DNA of 64,000 nucleotides, taken from the NCBI RefSeq assembly GCF_036634175.1, contig NZ_JAZIFX010000001.1:7812001-7876000 (forward strand), in the 5' to 3' direction. Positions 48,190-57,333 of the stretch are shown here, one piece after another; position 1 is the first letter of the stretch, and every line of letters starts with the position of its first letter. Below the pieces are notes generated by a model. That model made no database searches, was not told where the DNA came from, and saw only the letters and a list, made by a program, of their open reading frames with translations. Made by a program: the position numbers and the translations under genes. Origin of the DNA: Streptomyces sp. P9-A2. Lineage in GTDB: Bacteria > Actinomycetota > Actinomycetes > Streptomycetales > Streptomycetaceae.

Positions 48190-48962
48190 TGCAGGTCGAC
48201 ATCGACAAGCTCACCGTGGAGATCTCCGGAGCGCGGCTGGTGGAGGACGTCTCGCTGCGGGCGGGCAGTGGCCGGTTCGTGGGGCTCGTCGGGCCCAACG
48301 GCAGCGGCAAGTCCACCCTGTTGCGATGCGTCTACCGGGCCCTGCGTCCCACAGCCGGTGCGGTACGTCTCGGCGGCGACGACCTGCTGGCCATGAGCAC
48401 GCGCGAAAGCGCGCGTCGGCTCGCCGCTCTCCCGCAGGAAGCGGTCGCGGAGTTCGATTTCACGGTGGCCGAGGTCGTGGCCATGGGCAGGCTGCCGCAC
48501 CAGGGGGCGGTGGCCCGGGAGACCGACGAGGACCGGCGCACATGTGCCGCCGCACTGGAAGGAGTCGGCGCCGGCCATCTGGCCGGCCGTGGCTTCCTCA
48601 CGCTCTCCGGCGGTGAGAAGCAACGGGTCCTGATCGCCCGCGCGCTCGCGCAGCGGCCGCAGGTCCTGGTGCTGGACGAGCCCACCAACCACCTGGACAT
48701 CGCCCAGCAGTTGGAGGTCCTGGCCCTGGTCCGGGCCAGTGGACTGACCGTGCTCACCGCGCTGCACGATCTCAACCTCGCCGCGCTCCACTGCGACCTC
48801 GTCCACGTCATCGACGGCGGACGGATCGTCGCTTCCGGCGCCCCCCACGACGTTCTCACGCCCGTCCTGCTGGCCGACGTCTTCGGTGTCCGGGCGCACC
48901 GCGTCCCCCACCCGGAAACAGGCGCGGTCCAACTGCTCTTCGACCGACTTCCCTCCCAGTAA
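48189..48962 (+). CDS. BtuD/FepC-type ABC ATPase
   Basis: A 257-residue ATPase. Walker A is GPNGSGKST, the Q-loop is ALPQEAV, the signature is LSGGEKQRV, Walker B is VLVLDEPTNHLD and the switch His lies in TALHDLNLA. The ATG at 48189 shares one base with the preceding stop. It energises the BtuC-type permease. Confidence 0.93.
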   Translation: MQVDIDKLTVEISGARLVEDVSLRAGSGRFVGLVGPNGSGKSTLLRCVYRALRPTAGAVRLGGDDLLAMSTRESARRLAALPQEAVAEFDFTVAEVVAMGRLPHQGAVARETDEDRRTCAAALEGVGAGHLAGRGFLTLSGGEKQRVLIARALAQRPQVLVLDEPTNHLDIAQQLEVLALVRASGLTVLTALHDLNLAALHCDLVHVIDGGRIVASGAPHDVLTPVLLADVFGVRAHRVPHPETGAVQLLFDRLPSQ

Positions 48963-49002
48963 CCCGCCTCCCCGGTCCACCCTCGAAGGAGTCACCACCA
49001 CC

Positions 49003-50031
49003 ATGCCGCACCTCGCACGCCCCGCCGCTCTCGTCCTCGCCCTGGCTCTTGCCGTCACCGGCTGCGGGGCGGACGTCTCGTCGGAGGAGGGGGAGGGGGA
49101 GGGGGACGCCGCGCGGGCGTCCGACGACCACTACCCGATCACGGTGGAGAACTGCGGTGAGAAGAGGACGTTCGAGCGGGCTCCGCAGCGCGTGGTCACC
49201 AATGACGTGGGAATCACCGAGATCATGTTCGCCCTCGGCCTGGAGGACCACATGGCGGGATACGTCATGCCCGACGACAAGGGCGATCTCACGACGGTGC
49301 CGTGGAAGGACGGCTACCGGAAGACCAAGTGGCTTTCGAAGGAGCGGATCAACAAGGAGCTGGTACTGGACGCCCGTGCCGACTTGGTCTTCGCGGGCTG
49401 GAACTACGGATTCAACGAGGGCGAGGGCTTCACGCCCGCCGCGCTGCAACGCGTGGGCATCGACTCGTATCTGCTCAGCGAGTCGTGCCGCAACGGACAG
49501 GGCAAGGCCCGCGGGGTGATGCCACCGCTCGACGCGCTGTACACGGACCTGCGCAACCTGGGAAAGGTGTTCGACGTCGAGGACAGGGCCGAAACCCTCA
49601 TTACCTCGTTCCGCGAGCAGGTGGCCGAAGCACAGGCGAGGGCTCCGAAGGGCGCCGACCGGCCCCGGGTGTTCCTCTACGACAGTGGCGAGGACAAGCC
49701 GTTCACGTCCGGCGCCTTCGCCGGACCCCACGACATCATCACCAAGGCCGGCGGCGACCACATCATGAAGGACCTCAAGGACAGCTGGACCACCGTGGGC
49801 TGGGAGACCGTCGTCGCCCGCGACCCCGAGGTCATCGTGATCAACGACTACGGCGACATCACCGCGGAACAGAAGCGCAAGTTCCTCAAGTCCTACAAGC
49901 CGCTCGCGAACGTCTCCGCCGTCAAGAACGACCGGATCGTCGTTCTCGACTACGTCGACCTCGTCGAAAGCCCGCGCAACCCCGCAGCCATCAGCTCACT
50001 CGCGGCGGACCTCAGGAGCCTCGGCTCCTGA
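49003..50031 (+). CDS. ABC solute-binding lipoprotein for cobalamin (BtuF type)
   Basis: A 342-residue class III binding protein. The signal peptide ends in the lipobox AVTGC with Cys at about residue 21. A tether of Glu-Gly repeats (GEGEG) follows, coded by a G-rich repeat. The mature protein has RAPQRVVTNDVGITEIMFAL and AGWNYGFNEGEGFTP, typical of cobalamin/siderophore binders with the long interdomain helix. AAGGAG lies 12 bases before the ATG, which is long but acceptable. Confidence 0.88.
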   Translation: MPHLARPAALVLALALAVTGCGADVSSEEGEGEGDAARASDDHYPITVENCGEKRTFERAPQRVVTNDVGITEIMFALGLEDHMAGYVMPDDKGDLTTVPWKDGYRKTKWLSKERINKELVLDARADLVFAGWNYGFNEGEGFTPAALQRVGIDSYLLSESCRNGQGKARGVMPPLDALYTDLRNLGKVFDVEDRAETLITSFREQVAEAQARAPKGADRPRVFLYDSGEDKPFTSGAFAGPHDIITKAGGDHIMKDLKDSWTTVGWETVVARDPEVIVINDYGDITAEQKRKFLKSYKPLANVSAVKNDRIVVLDYVDLVESPRNPAAISSLAADLRSLGS

Positions 50032-50356
50032 ACCCGAGGGCCCGCCTTTCCCACGGACCAGCGGGTTGGACAGACGAACGCGTGTCCGCGCCTGCCGGTC
50101 CCTGCGGAGTGCGGGAGTGGGCCGGAGCGGACCAGCACTTCGCCCACTGTAGTGGCGGGTGGTCTTGGCACGGGGCTGGTGACGGCCGGTGAGACACCGT
50201 CGGCGCAGGCTACCCGGCGGGACGGGAGAGCATCGCCGGAGTCGGAGGGAGCAGGACGTGAGTTGTAGTACTGCTGTACGACAGATCGACCGCGCTCGAT
50301 GTGGTCGTGCCGTACGAGGCGCTGTACCGGGTACCGGGGAAGGGGAGGGCGTGTAC
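50032..50356. other. Intergenic region between the B12 importer and the ferredoxin gene
   Basis: 325 bases without a gene I can support. A GGTGAGACACCG segment at 50188-50199 could form a small hairpin. No second cobalamin box was found, so the ferredoxin gene may have its own promoter near 50260-50330. Confidence 0.4.
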
Positions 50357-50761
50357 ATGTCCGCAATGCCGACCGGAGCGACGGCCGACGAGTCTACGGA
50401 AGTGACGGTGACCGGGTCGGTCCCGTGCCGCATCGTCGTGTGCCGGGACTGCTGCTGTGGCAGTCCCAAAGTGACCGGCGTCGATCACACGGCCCAGACC
50501 CAGAGCCTGCGCGCGGTGGCGCCGGTACGTGTCTCCGACTGCCTCGACGTCTGCGACCAGGCCAATGTCATCGTCGTCCAGCCCTCCGCCGCGGGCCGTG
50601 CCGCCGGTGCCCGGCCCGTCTGGCTGGGGCTGGTCAACGACCCGGACACGACCGAGGACATCGCCGCCTGGGTACGCGCGGGCGGACCCGGTGTGGCTGC
50701 CCGGCCGGACATCCTCGACCTGTACGCCATCACGCCACCGCGGCGGCGTACGGCCTCCTGA
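50357..50761 (+). CDS. Thioredoxin-like [2Fe-2S] ferredoxin
   Basis: A 134-residue protein with CRDCCCGSPK near residue 26, and VSDCLDVCDQANVIVVQPS, the four-Cys pattern of thioredoxin-fold 2Fe-2S ferredoxins. GGGGAGGG lies just before the ATG at 50357; a GTG at 50351 is also possible. Such ferredoxins often accompany cobalamin genes in Streptomyces and may reduce the corrin cobalt, though this is inference. Confidence 0.82.
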   Translation: MSAMPTGATADESTEVTVTGSVPCRIVVCRDCCCGSPKVTGVDHTAQTQSLRAVAPVRVSDCLDVCDQANVIVVQPSAAGRAAGARPVWLGLVNDPDTTEDIAAWVRAGGPGVAARPDILDLYAITPPRRRTAS

Positions 50762-50882
50762 AGCCGTGCCCGCCAGGAGGGCCCGCACGCCTCGGCGGTG
50801 ACCCGCTGTCGGACGAGCCGGGCACTCACGCTCACTCACTGATCTCGCATCGGGACACTCGCCAGAAAGGAAGCGCCCCGAC

Positions 50883-51353
50883 ATGACCGAACATGCTCGG
50901 GCGTCTGCAGAGGCCGTCACCGCGGCCCTGCACGACGTGGCGGCCCTCGGCGGCTTCTTCGTTCTGCACGTAGGCGGCCGGGACGAGGGCTGGCATCCGC
51001 TCGACCACTCCTATGCGAGGGGCTTCACCGACCTGGCCGACGCCGTCGCGCAACGGCACCACACCCGCGAGCCGCGGATCGGCGTGTCCATCGCCCACCT
51101 CGGACACGCCTCCTCGGGAGCGAGGTTTAGGGTGGTCGTACGGCATCGATGGGGTTACAGGGGATGGTGCCCGACGGGCGGCAGTGACGCGACGACGGCC
51201 CTTGCTCACCTGGAGCAGGGGCGGGTACACGGTGGTCGGTGTGCAGAGGCGTGTGGGGCGCAGCGGTCTGAGGGGTGTGGCTGGAGGGCCGAGCACGGTC
51301 GCCGGGCCGGCCGGGCGGGCCACGGCTGCTGGGGAGGCGCGGCTTCGGGGTGA
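50883..51353 (+). pseudogene. FhuF-like (2Fe-2S) iron/siderophore reductase, truncated after about 76 codons
   Basis: The first part, [20 protein letters not shown], and [15 protein letters not shown] match the N-terminus of actinobacterial iron reductases of the FhuF-like type. After about 51115 the frame runs through unrelated, low-quality sequence to 51353. The C-terminal Cys-rich 2Fe-2S end is missing. The junction suggests that the fluoride-export genes were joined here by a deletion or insertion. Confidence 0.6.
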
Positions 51354-51759
51354 AGCGCGTCGGCGGGAGTCGGCGGTGCTTTCCGTGATCGCCGTCGGTG
51401 GGGCGGTGGGGGCGGGCGCCCGCTATGAGGCGGGGCAACTGTGGCCCACGGGCAGCAGCGCGTTCCCGTGGACGACGTTGGGTGTCAACGCGGTCGGCTG
51501 TCTGATCATCGGGGTGTTTCTGGTGGTGGTGACCGAGGTGTGGTCGGTGCACCCGCTGGTGCGGCCGTTCTTCGGCACGGGGGTGCTGGGCGGATTCACC
51601 ACCTTCTCCACGTACTGCGCCGACATCGAACGTCTGGTCGTCCAGGAGCGGGCCGGTATTGCGCTGGCCTACCTGGCGGTGACCGTTGTGGCCGCGATGG
51701 CCGCGGTGACGATCGGCGTGGCGGCGGCGCGCCGCGCCCTGGTCGGGAGGAGACAGTGA
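51232..51759 (+). CDS. crcB: Fluoride ion exporter CrcB/Fluc (first copy)
   Basis: A four-helix channel of about 175 residues with an Arg/Gly-rich N-terminal extension. The core starts [20 protein letters not shown] and carries [16 protein letters not shown] (the pore Asn) and [18 protein letters not shown] (the Phe box region). It passively exports fluoride. The start is uncertain: the GTG at 51232 follows AGGGG, but 51241 or 51376 are possible. It is translationally coupled to the DUF190 gene (TGATG). Confidence 0.85.
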   Translation: MVGVQRRVGRSGLRGVAGGPSTVAGPAGRATAAGEARLRGEARRRESAVLSVIAVGGAVGAGARYEAGQLWPTGSSAFPWTTLGVNAVGCLIIGVFLVVVTEVWSVHPLVRPFFGTGVLGGFTTFSTYCADIERLVVQERAGIALAYLAVTVVAAMAAVTIGVAAARRALVGRRQ

Positions 51760-52106
51760 TGGAGCTTACGGGTCGCGCACTGCGCATGACGGTCTTCGTG
51801 GACGACACCGACACCTGGCATCACAGGCCGCTGTACACGGAGATCGTGCACCGTGCTCACAAGGCCGGGCTGGCGGGGGCGTCGGTCTTCCGTGGGGTGG
51901 AGGGGTTCGGGGCGTCCTCGATCGTGCACACCACCCGGTTGCTGTCGATGGCGGACGACCTGCCGATCGCGGTTGTCATCGTGGACGAGGAGGAGCGGAT
52001 CCGTGCCTTCCTGCCGCAGCTGGACGAGTTGGCCATCGAGGGGCTGGTGACCCTGGAGGAGGTTCAGGTGGTGCACTACGTGGGGCGGGAGGCCGTGAGC
52101 CGATGA
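51759..52106 (+). CDS. DUF190 protein of the fluoride export operon
   Basis: A 115-residue PII-like alpha/beta protein: [39 protein letters not shown] and [21 protein letters not shown]190 proteins commonly sit between two crcB genes. It is probably a soluble regulator of the channel. GGGAGGAGACAGTG precedes the start, and its stop overlaps the second crcB. Confidence 0.9.
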   Translation: MELTGRALRMTVFVDDTDTWHHRPLYTEIVHRAHKAGLAGASVFRGVEGFGASSIVHTTRLLSMADDLPIAVVIVDEEERIRAFLPQLDELAIEGLVTLEEVQVVHYVGREAVSR

Positions 52107-52477
52107 GATTGCTGCTGGTGCTGCTCGGCGGCGCGATCGGGGCCCCGCTGCGGTATCTGACCGACCGGGCGGTCCAGGCGCGTCACGACACGGTCTTCCC
52201 GTGGGGCACCTTCGCCGCCAACGTCACCGGCTCGATGATTCTCGGCGCACTGACGGGGGCGGCGCTGTCCGGTGCCGCGTCGAAGGACATGCAGTTGTTC
52301 TTGGGGACCGGGCTGTGCGGGGCGCTGACCACGTACTCGACGTTCTCCTATGAAACGCTGAGCCTGGCCGCGGCCGGCGCGAGGTTCCTGGCGTTCGTCA
52401 ACGTGGTGGCCTCGGTCATCGCGGGGCTCGGAGCGGTGTTCATCGGCTTGGCCGTGGCCAAGGCGGTCTTCGGATAG
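52103..52477 (+). CDS. crcB: Fluoride ion exporter CrcB/Fluc (second copy)
   Basis: A 124-residue channel with four helices: [54 protein letters not shown]. It overlaps the DUF190 stop as ATGA. In species with two unlike copies the channel is a heterodimer, so this is expected to pair with the upstream copy. Confidence 0.93.
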   Translation: MRLLLVLLGGAIGAPLRYLTDRAVQARHDTVFPWGTFAANVTGSMILGALTGAALSGAASKDMQLFLGTGLCGALTTYSTFSYETLSLAAAGARFLAFVNVVASVIAGLGAVFIGLAVAKAVFG

Positions 52478-52631
52478 TCCCCGGCCCTCACTGTCCGGAT
52501 ACCGCCTGAGCGACTCACTGCGATCGTGTGACTGTCCCACTGCCGGGCCGGGCCCGGCCTCCGGGCGGCTTGTGCCGATCGGAGTCAGGGCCCGGTGGTG
52601 CCGGATCCCGGTCAGGGGGGATCGGTCGGCT

Positions 52632-53879
52632 TCAGGTGGTCACCGCGCACTGACCGCGGTCTGCGGCTTTCGGTCCCTCCGCAGTGGGATGGACGTCGAA
52701 GTCGAAGATCCCGGTCGGGAGGTAGAGGGAGCAGCAGGCGTTGGGGATGTCGACGATCCCGCTGATGCGTCCCTCGATAGGGGCCGCACCGAGGAGCAGG
52801 TATGCCTGCTCTCCGGTGTAACCGAACTTCTTCAGGTACTCGACGGCGTTGAGGCAGGCGCGGCGATAGGCGACCGTCGCGTCCAGGTAGTAGTTGGTGT
52901 TGGTGTCGTGGTCCACGGAGATCCCGATGAAGGAGATGAACTCCGAGTACCGGGGCTCGACGTTGCCCGGCATGAAGAGGGGGTTGGTGGTGACACCGTA
53001 CTTTTCCATGCCACCCTTGAGCAGATCGACGTGGAAGTCGATGTAGCCGCCCATCTCGATGGCGCCACAGAAGGTGATCTCACCGTCTCCCTGGCTGAAG
53101 TGAAGATCACCGCCTGACAGCTTGGCGTCCGCAACATGGACCGGGTAGAAGACGCGGGATCCACGAGTGAAGTTCTTGATGTCGTGGTTGCCGCCGTTCT
53201 CCCGTGCGGGGACGGTGCGGGCCCCTTCCTGGGCGATACGTCCGGCATCCGATCCGGTCGCCTGGCCGGCGAGGGCCTGGTCGGGGTCGGGCGCGAGCCC
53301 GAGTGGCGGGATCCGGTTGGGGTCGGTGTCGATCAGGGCCTGCTCACGCGTGTTCCACCGCTGTAGCAGTTCCTCGGACGGCGCGGTGCCGAAGAGGCCC
53401 GGGTGGGTGATGCCGGTGAAGCGGACACCGGGTAGGTGCCTGGAGGTCGCCACCTGCCCATGGAAGTCCCATATCGCCTTGTAGGCATCGGGGAAGTAGT
53501 CCGTCAGGAAGCCTCCACCGTTGGCCTTGGCGAAGACGCCGGTGTATCCCCAGGCTTCACCCGGTGCGTTTCCGACCTGCTGCGGTACCGGCCCGAGATC
53601 CAGGATGTCCACGACGAGCAGGTCGCCCGGCTCCGCGCCTTCGACGCCTATCGGCCCGCTGAGCATGTGGCAGCGCATCAGGTCGACGTCGCGGACGTCG
53701 TTGGCGGAGTCGTTGTTGCCGATCTGCGCGTCGGTCCATTCGCGGCATTCGACGCGGAACTCGTCCCCCGGGCGGACCATCGCGGCGACCGGAACATCCG
53801 GATGCCACCTATTGTGTCCAGGTACGGCCTGGTCGCGCATCGACCGGGACTGGTCGACGCTGAAGATTACGTCAGGCAT
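52632..53879 (-). CDS. fmdA: Formamidase/acetamidase
   Basis: A 415-residue enzyme of the FmdA/AmdA family. It starts MPDVIFSVDQSRSMRDQAVP and contains GNNDSANDVRDVDLMRCHML, FPGITHPGL-like VRFTGITHPGLFGTAPS, and GGDLHFSQGDGEITFCGAIE. It hydrolyses formamide to formate and ammonia in the cytoplasm. The ATG follows GGAG at five bases. It is last in the fmdB-amiS-fmdA direction, and the divergent formate dehydrogenase would use its product. Confidence 0.93.
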   Translation of the reverse strand: MPDVIFSVDQSRSMRDQAVPGHNRWHPDVPVAAMVRPGDEFRVECREWTDAQIGNNDSANDVRDVDLMRCHMLSGPIGVEGAEPGDLLVVDILDLGPVPQQVGNAPGEAWGYTGVFAKANGGGFLTDYFPDAYKAIWDFHGQVATSRHLPGVRFTGITHPGLFGTAPSEELLQRWNTREQALIDTDPNRIPPLGLAPDPDQALAGQATGSDAGRIAQEGARTVPARENGGNHDIKNFTRGSRVFYPVHVADAKLSGGDLHFSQGDGEITFCGAIEMGGYIDFHVDLLKGGMEKYGVTTNPLFMPGNVEPRYSEFISFIGISVDHDTNTNYYLDATVAYRRACLNAVEYLKKFGYTGEQAYLLLGAAPIEGRISGIVDIPNACCSLYLPTGIFDFDVHPTAEGPKAADRGQCAVTT

Positions 53880-54038
53880 GTGAACTCCGTGATCTGTTCT
53901 GTACGGGTGAGTGGGTGCGGCGCGTGGCCCGGGGTGCTCTGACCACCCCTCACGCCGCTTCTGCCGTCTTCGTTTCTCGCGTTTCAACCACCTCCCGGCG
54001 CTCCCATCGAGGAGTCGGCGGCGATCATCGGCAGGCTG

Positions 54039-54692
54039 CTAGCCGGGGCTGCCGGCCGGGTAGCCCGGGGCGCTGTACTCCTCCGCGGGCCTGCCGGGCC
54101 GCCTCCGGCGAAGTGCGATCCATAGCGCGGTGAAGGTCAGGACGCCGAACGCGCCCAGCGCGATCGCCGTCTCAAAGAAGTTCTCGGTGACCCAGTAACC
54201 GGCCAGCAGCAGGAATGCCGGTATGACGCCGGTTACCCAGCCTTCGATCGCTGTCACCCAGCCGACATAGGACGTCAGGGTCTCCATTTTCAGTCCCAGG
54301 AGCAGGAAGAAAAGGAACCAGAGGAACGCCCAGTAGAGCCATATCACTCCGAACGGCTGATCGTCGAACAGCCGGAAGTTGACGAATGAATAACCCAGAG
54401 CCACGATGGCCACGAACAGTGAGTAATAGCCCACGCCTGTCGTGTCGAGTCCCATGAGTAGTCCGATTCCTACATACAGGTATGTGAAACCGAAGAGGAA
54501 GATGCCCGATGCGAGCACGATTTGGCGGGGGTCCTGATTCGCGGCGATGATGAGATATGTGGGTGTGAGGACCTGAAGTCCGCCCACGAACAGATTGAAT
54601 ACGGCGGCTGATCGGCTGTCGACCTTTCCCAGCAGCATCAACCCGTTCAGGAAGAGCACCGCGCCTACAAAGAGAAGTCCGACGTTGGCCAA
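54039..54692 (-). CDS. AmiS/UreI family amide/urea channel
   Basis: A 217-residue membrane protein with six to seven helices: NVGLLFVGAVLFLNGLMLLG, FLFGFTYLYVGIGLLMGLD, IWLYWAFLWFLFFLLLGLK. The family includes the Helicobacter urea channel and AmiS. It would let formamide enter. The TTG at 54692 is preferred because GGGAGG lies seven bases upstream, whereas a GTG at 54701 touches that motif. The C-terminus is Arg-rich and cytoplasmic. Confidence 0.9.
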   Translation of the reverse strand: MANVGLLFVGAVLFLNGLMLLGKVDSRSAAVFNLFVGGLQVLTPTYLIIAANQDPRQIVLASGIFLFGFTYLYVGIGLLMGLDTTGVGYYSLFVAIVALGYSFVNFRLFDDQPFGVIWLYWAFLWFLFFLLLGLKMETLTSYVGWVTAIEGWVTGVIPAFLLLAGYWVTENFFETAIALGAFGVLTFTALWIALRRRRPGRPAEEYSAPGYPAGSPG

Positions 54693-54870
54693 GGGGGACA
54701 CCTCCCGAGATTTCGCTCCGCGAGCGAGGGGCCCGCCGGGCGGTCATGCGGCCGAGATGCTGTTGTGCGCACCCCGTGCCTCTGGCGAGGCGGCAGCAGG
54801 GATCGAGACCGCCCCACGCCCCCTTCTCCGAGGAGGCGTTGGACTGATTCCGCCGGTCCGCGACTTCCCC

Positions 54871-55149
54871 TCAGGGTCGGGGGAGCCGGGCGAGGGCTGG
54901 ATAGGCCGGCCTCGGCGCAGCCTGCTCGGGAGGCACCCGCGTGACCACCGCGGGGTTTTCCCGAGACTTTTCCTCCTGCTCGCGCAGGCCCGCGACGGCA
55001 GGCGGGGTGAACGCGGTCGCGGGGGACGAGTACACACGTCGAGCCGTATTCGAGCACTGCGGGCAGGCGTGCGCGGTCGGCGCTGTGCCGATCGGCAGTT
55101 TGACGTCGAACGATCCGCAGTGGTTGCAGGAATACTCATACGTCGCCAT
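54871..55149 (-). CDS. fmdB: FmdB-family zinc ribbon regulator
   Basis: A 92-residue protein with the N-terminal zinc ribbon MATYEYSCNHCG and ACPQCSNTARRVYSSP. Cys8, Cys11, Cys29 and Cys32 are ligands. A Pro- and Ala-rich tail follows. GGAGACGACTC precedes the ATG. FmdB proteins accompany formamidase genes and are presumed regulatory. It is first in the leftward operon. Confidence 0.9.
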   Translation of the reverse strand: MATYEYSCNHCGSFDVKLPIGTAPTAHACPQCSNTARRVYSSPATAFTPPAVAGLREQEEKSRENPAVVTRVPPEQAAPRPAYPALARLPRP

Positions 55150-55536
55150 GAGTCGTCTCCGCCCCGCCACGCTTCCGGCTTTAGGCCGTGGCGCGGTTCT
55201 GGTCGAGCCAATGAACACCGGAGTAGCATCGCCTCTTATTCCAGGCAACGCCTGTGACGACGGCCTGTCAAGGCGAGTTGGAGATGCCCCTGGGGTAGCC
55301 CTGCGCCGCCGTGCCGAATGGGCGGGTATGGCGCGGCGAGTCCCACCGGGTGGCAAGGACGTGGCCCCCGCACCACAGGCTGCTCGGTCGAGGCTTTGCG
55401 GGCGCGGTGATCAGCGTTTTTGGGCCCGTTTGTTGTGCGGCGGCCCGGTCACTCGGTACCGGACAGCAAGGCCGGCCGGAGCGAATGCGCGGTTACCGGA
55501 CCACGCCTGTGCGCCGGCCTTCGTAGGAGTACGGCC
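55150..55536. other. Divergent control region of the formamide and formate genes
   Basis: 387 bases between fmdB and the formate dehydrogenase. No family similarity was found in any frame. It must hold both promoters, but no clear -35/-10 pair or palindrome stood out. Confidence 0.5.
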
Positions 55537-56694
55537 ATGGCAAAGATTCTCACGGTGCTTTATCCGGATCCCGTTGACGGCTACCCGCCCAGGTATGCCC
55601 GAGATGAGATCCCCGTCATCAGCGGCTATCCCGGAGGGCAGACGGCGCCCACCCCCCGGAGCATCGACTTCAGGCCGGGTGAGCTGGTCGGCTGCGTCTC
55701 CGGCGAACTCGGTCTGCGTCCGTTCCTGGAGGAACGGGGCCACACACTGGTTGTCACCTCCGACAAGGAGGGGCTCGACTCCGTGCTGGAACGGGAACTT
55801 CCCGACGCCGAGGTGGTGATCTCGCAGCCGTTCTGGCCCGCCTATCTCACCCCTGACCGGATCCGGCGCGCACCGCACTTGAAGCTGTCGATCACAGCCG
55901 GGATCGGTTCGGACCACGTGGACCTGCCGAGCGCCATCGAGCACGACGTCACCGTTGCGGAGGTCACCTACAGCAACAGCATCAGCGTGTCGGAGCACGC
56001 GGTCATGCAGATCCTTGCTCTCGTCCACAATTATCTGCCCGCCCACGAGTGGGTCACCGCCCGCCGAGGGTGGAACGTGGCCGACAGCGTCTCGCGGAGC
56101 TACGACCTGGAGGGCATGGACGTCGGCGTTTTCGGTGCCGGACGGATCGGCATGGCAGTGCTCCGCCGGCTGAAGCCGTTCGATGTGAAGTTGCACTACA
56201 ACGACGTGCACAGGTTGCCACCAAACCTCGAGCGGGAGCTGGGGCTGACCTGGCATGCGGATGCCCGCTCCCTGGCGGCCGCCGTCGACGTGCTCTCCAT
56301 CCACGCGCCGCTGCACGCGCAGACGGTGAACCTCTTCGACGACGAGATGCTCGCGACCATGAAGCGAGGGTCGTACATCGTCAACACAGCCCGCGCGCTG
56401 ATCGTCGACCGGGACGCCGTGGTACGCGCTCTGGAACGAGGCCATCTGGCGGGTTACGCCGGTGACGTCTGGTACCCCGAGCCGCCGGAAGAGGACCACC
56501 CGTGGCGCAGCATGCCGCACGAGGGCATGACACCGCACGTGTCCGGTTCGACGCTCTCCGCGCAGGCCAGGTACGCGGCAGGCGTCCGGGAAATCCTGGA
56601 GTGCTGGTTCGACAACCGCCCGATCCGTCAGGAGTACCTCATCGTGGAGGGCGGCAGGCTCGCCGGGACCGGGGCCCGCTCGTACACCGTCTGA
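55537..56694 (+). CDS. fdh: NAD-dependent formate dehydrogenase (metal-free, D-2-hydroxyacid dehydrogenase family)
   Basis: A 385-residue enzyme that oxidises formate to CO2 with NAD+ in the cytoplasm. Diagnostic segments are AGIGSDHVDLPSAIEHDVTV, YSNSISVSEHAVMQILALVH (substrate Asn), VGVFGAGRIGMAVLRRL (NAD motif) and GMTPHVSGSTLSAQARYAAG (catalytic His). The ATG follows TAGGAG. It completes a formamide-to-CO2 pathway with the divergent amidase genes and would supply NADH. Confidence 0.95.
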   Translation: MAKILTVLYPDPVDGYPPRYARDEIPVISGYPGGQTAPTPRSIDFRPGELVGCVSGELGLRPFLEERGHTLVVTSDKEGLDSVLERELPDAEVVISQPFWPAYLTPDRIRRAPHLKLSITAGIGSDHVDLPSAIEHDVTVAEVTYSNSISVSEHAVMQILALVHNYLPAHEWVTARRGWNVADSVSRSYDLEGMDVGVFGAGRIGMAVLRRLKPFDVKLHYNDVHRLPPNLERELGLTWHADARSLAAAVDVLSIHAPLHAQTVNLFDDEMLATMKRGSYIVNTARALIVDRDAVVRALERGHLAGYAGDVWYPEPPEEDHPWRSMPHEGMTPHVSGSTLSAQARYAAGVREILECWFDNRPIRQEYLIVEGGRLAGTGARSYTV

Positions 56695-56779
56695 CACGCA
56701 CGGCAGGAGTCGGCGGAGCCGTCACCGCCCGTGCACAGACGGCCCGGGACGGCACGCCCCGCTCTCCGTGTTCTCCGTG

Positions 56780-57208
56780 TCAGGGAGCCCCCGCGATCGC
56801 ACAGGCGCGGCACGGGGGCCGGCCGCAGGTGCACTGCAGGATGGCGTCCAGCACCTCATGGTCGTGGTAGAGGCACTTGTCCCGGCAGGTGTGGCGCGGG
56901 ACGAAGCCCGCCTGGAGCTCGTCCGGCCAGGGCTCCTCGCCCTCCCGGCAGCGCACGAACCGCTCGGGATCCGTGGAGTGCAGCCGGTGCATGCTCTCCC
57001 GTGCCTCGCCCTCCAGGTCATGCGTTTGGGCGACCATTGCCTTGAGCTGGTCGGCGAGACCGGAGAACCTGGCATCGCCCGTTCTCACATGGGCTGCGCC
57101 CAGCGCCATGACAGCGTTGCCCAGGAACCGACGAGCGTCCTGAAGATCGGTCACGTGATGCAGTTGGATGCCCGTCACGCTTCTGACCCACACGGCGTCT
57201 TCACTCAC
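56780..57208 (-). CDS. Small protein with Cys/His-rich C-terminus
   Basis: A 142-residue protein. The N-terminal 100 residues are helical, and the last 40 contain HTCRDKCLYHDHEVLDAILQ, then CTCGRPPCRACAIAG, which may bind zinc or iron. The GTG at 57208 follows GGAAGGTGG. It lies 85 bases from, and convergent with, the formate dehydrogenase. I do not recognise the family. A link to formate metabolism is only positional. Confidence 0.65.
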   Translation of the reverse strand: MSEDAVWVRSVTGIQLHHVTDLQDARRFLGNAVMALGAAHVRTGDARFSGLADQLKAMVAQTHDLEGEARESMHRLHSTDPERFVRCREGEEPWPDELQAGFVPRHTCRDKCLYHDHEVLDAILQCTCGRPPCRACAIAGAP

Positions 57209-57333
57209 TTGTCCACCTTCCGGGGCCGCTCGCCCACTGGTAGTGCCGGCGCGGAAGTACGTCGTATCTTCCTCATGCGCCCTGAAGTCCGGTCCGGGCG
57301 GCTGCCCGCAAGGTCACCGGTGAACGTCCTGCT

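Noticed and set aside
51120..51231. Possible fluoride riboswitch before crcB (GGGGATGGTGCCC near 51159).
   Set aside because: The segment resembles the 5' block of the crcB motif, but the expected pseudoknot partner and the 3' GCTGATG block with pairing to TGCC are missing.
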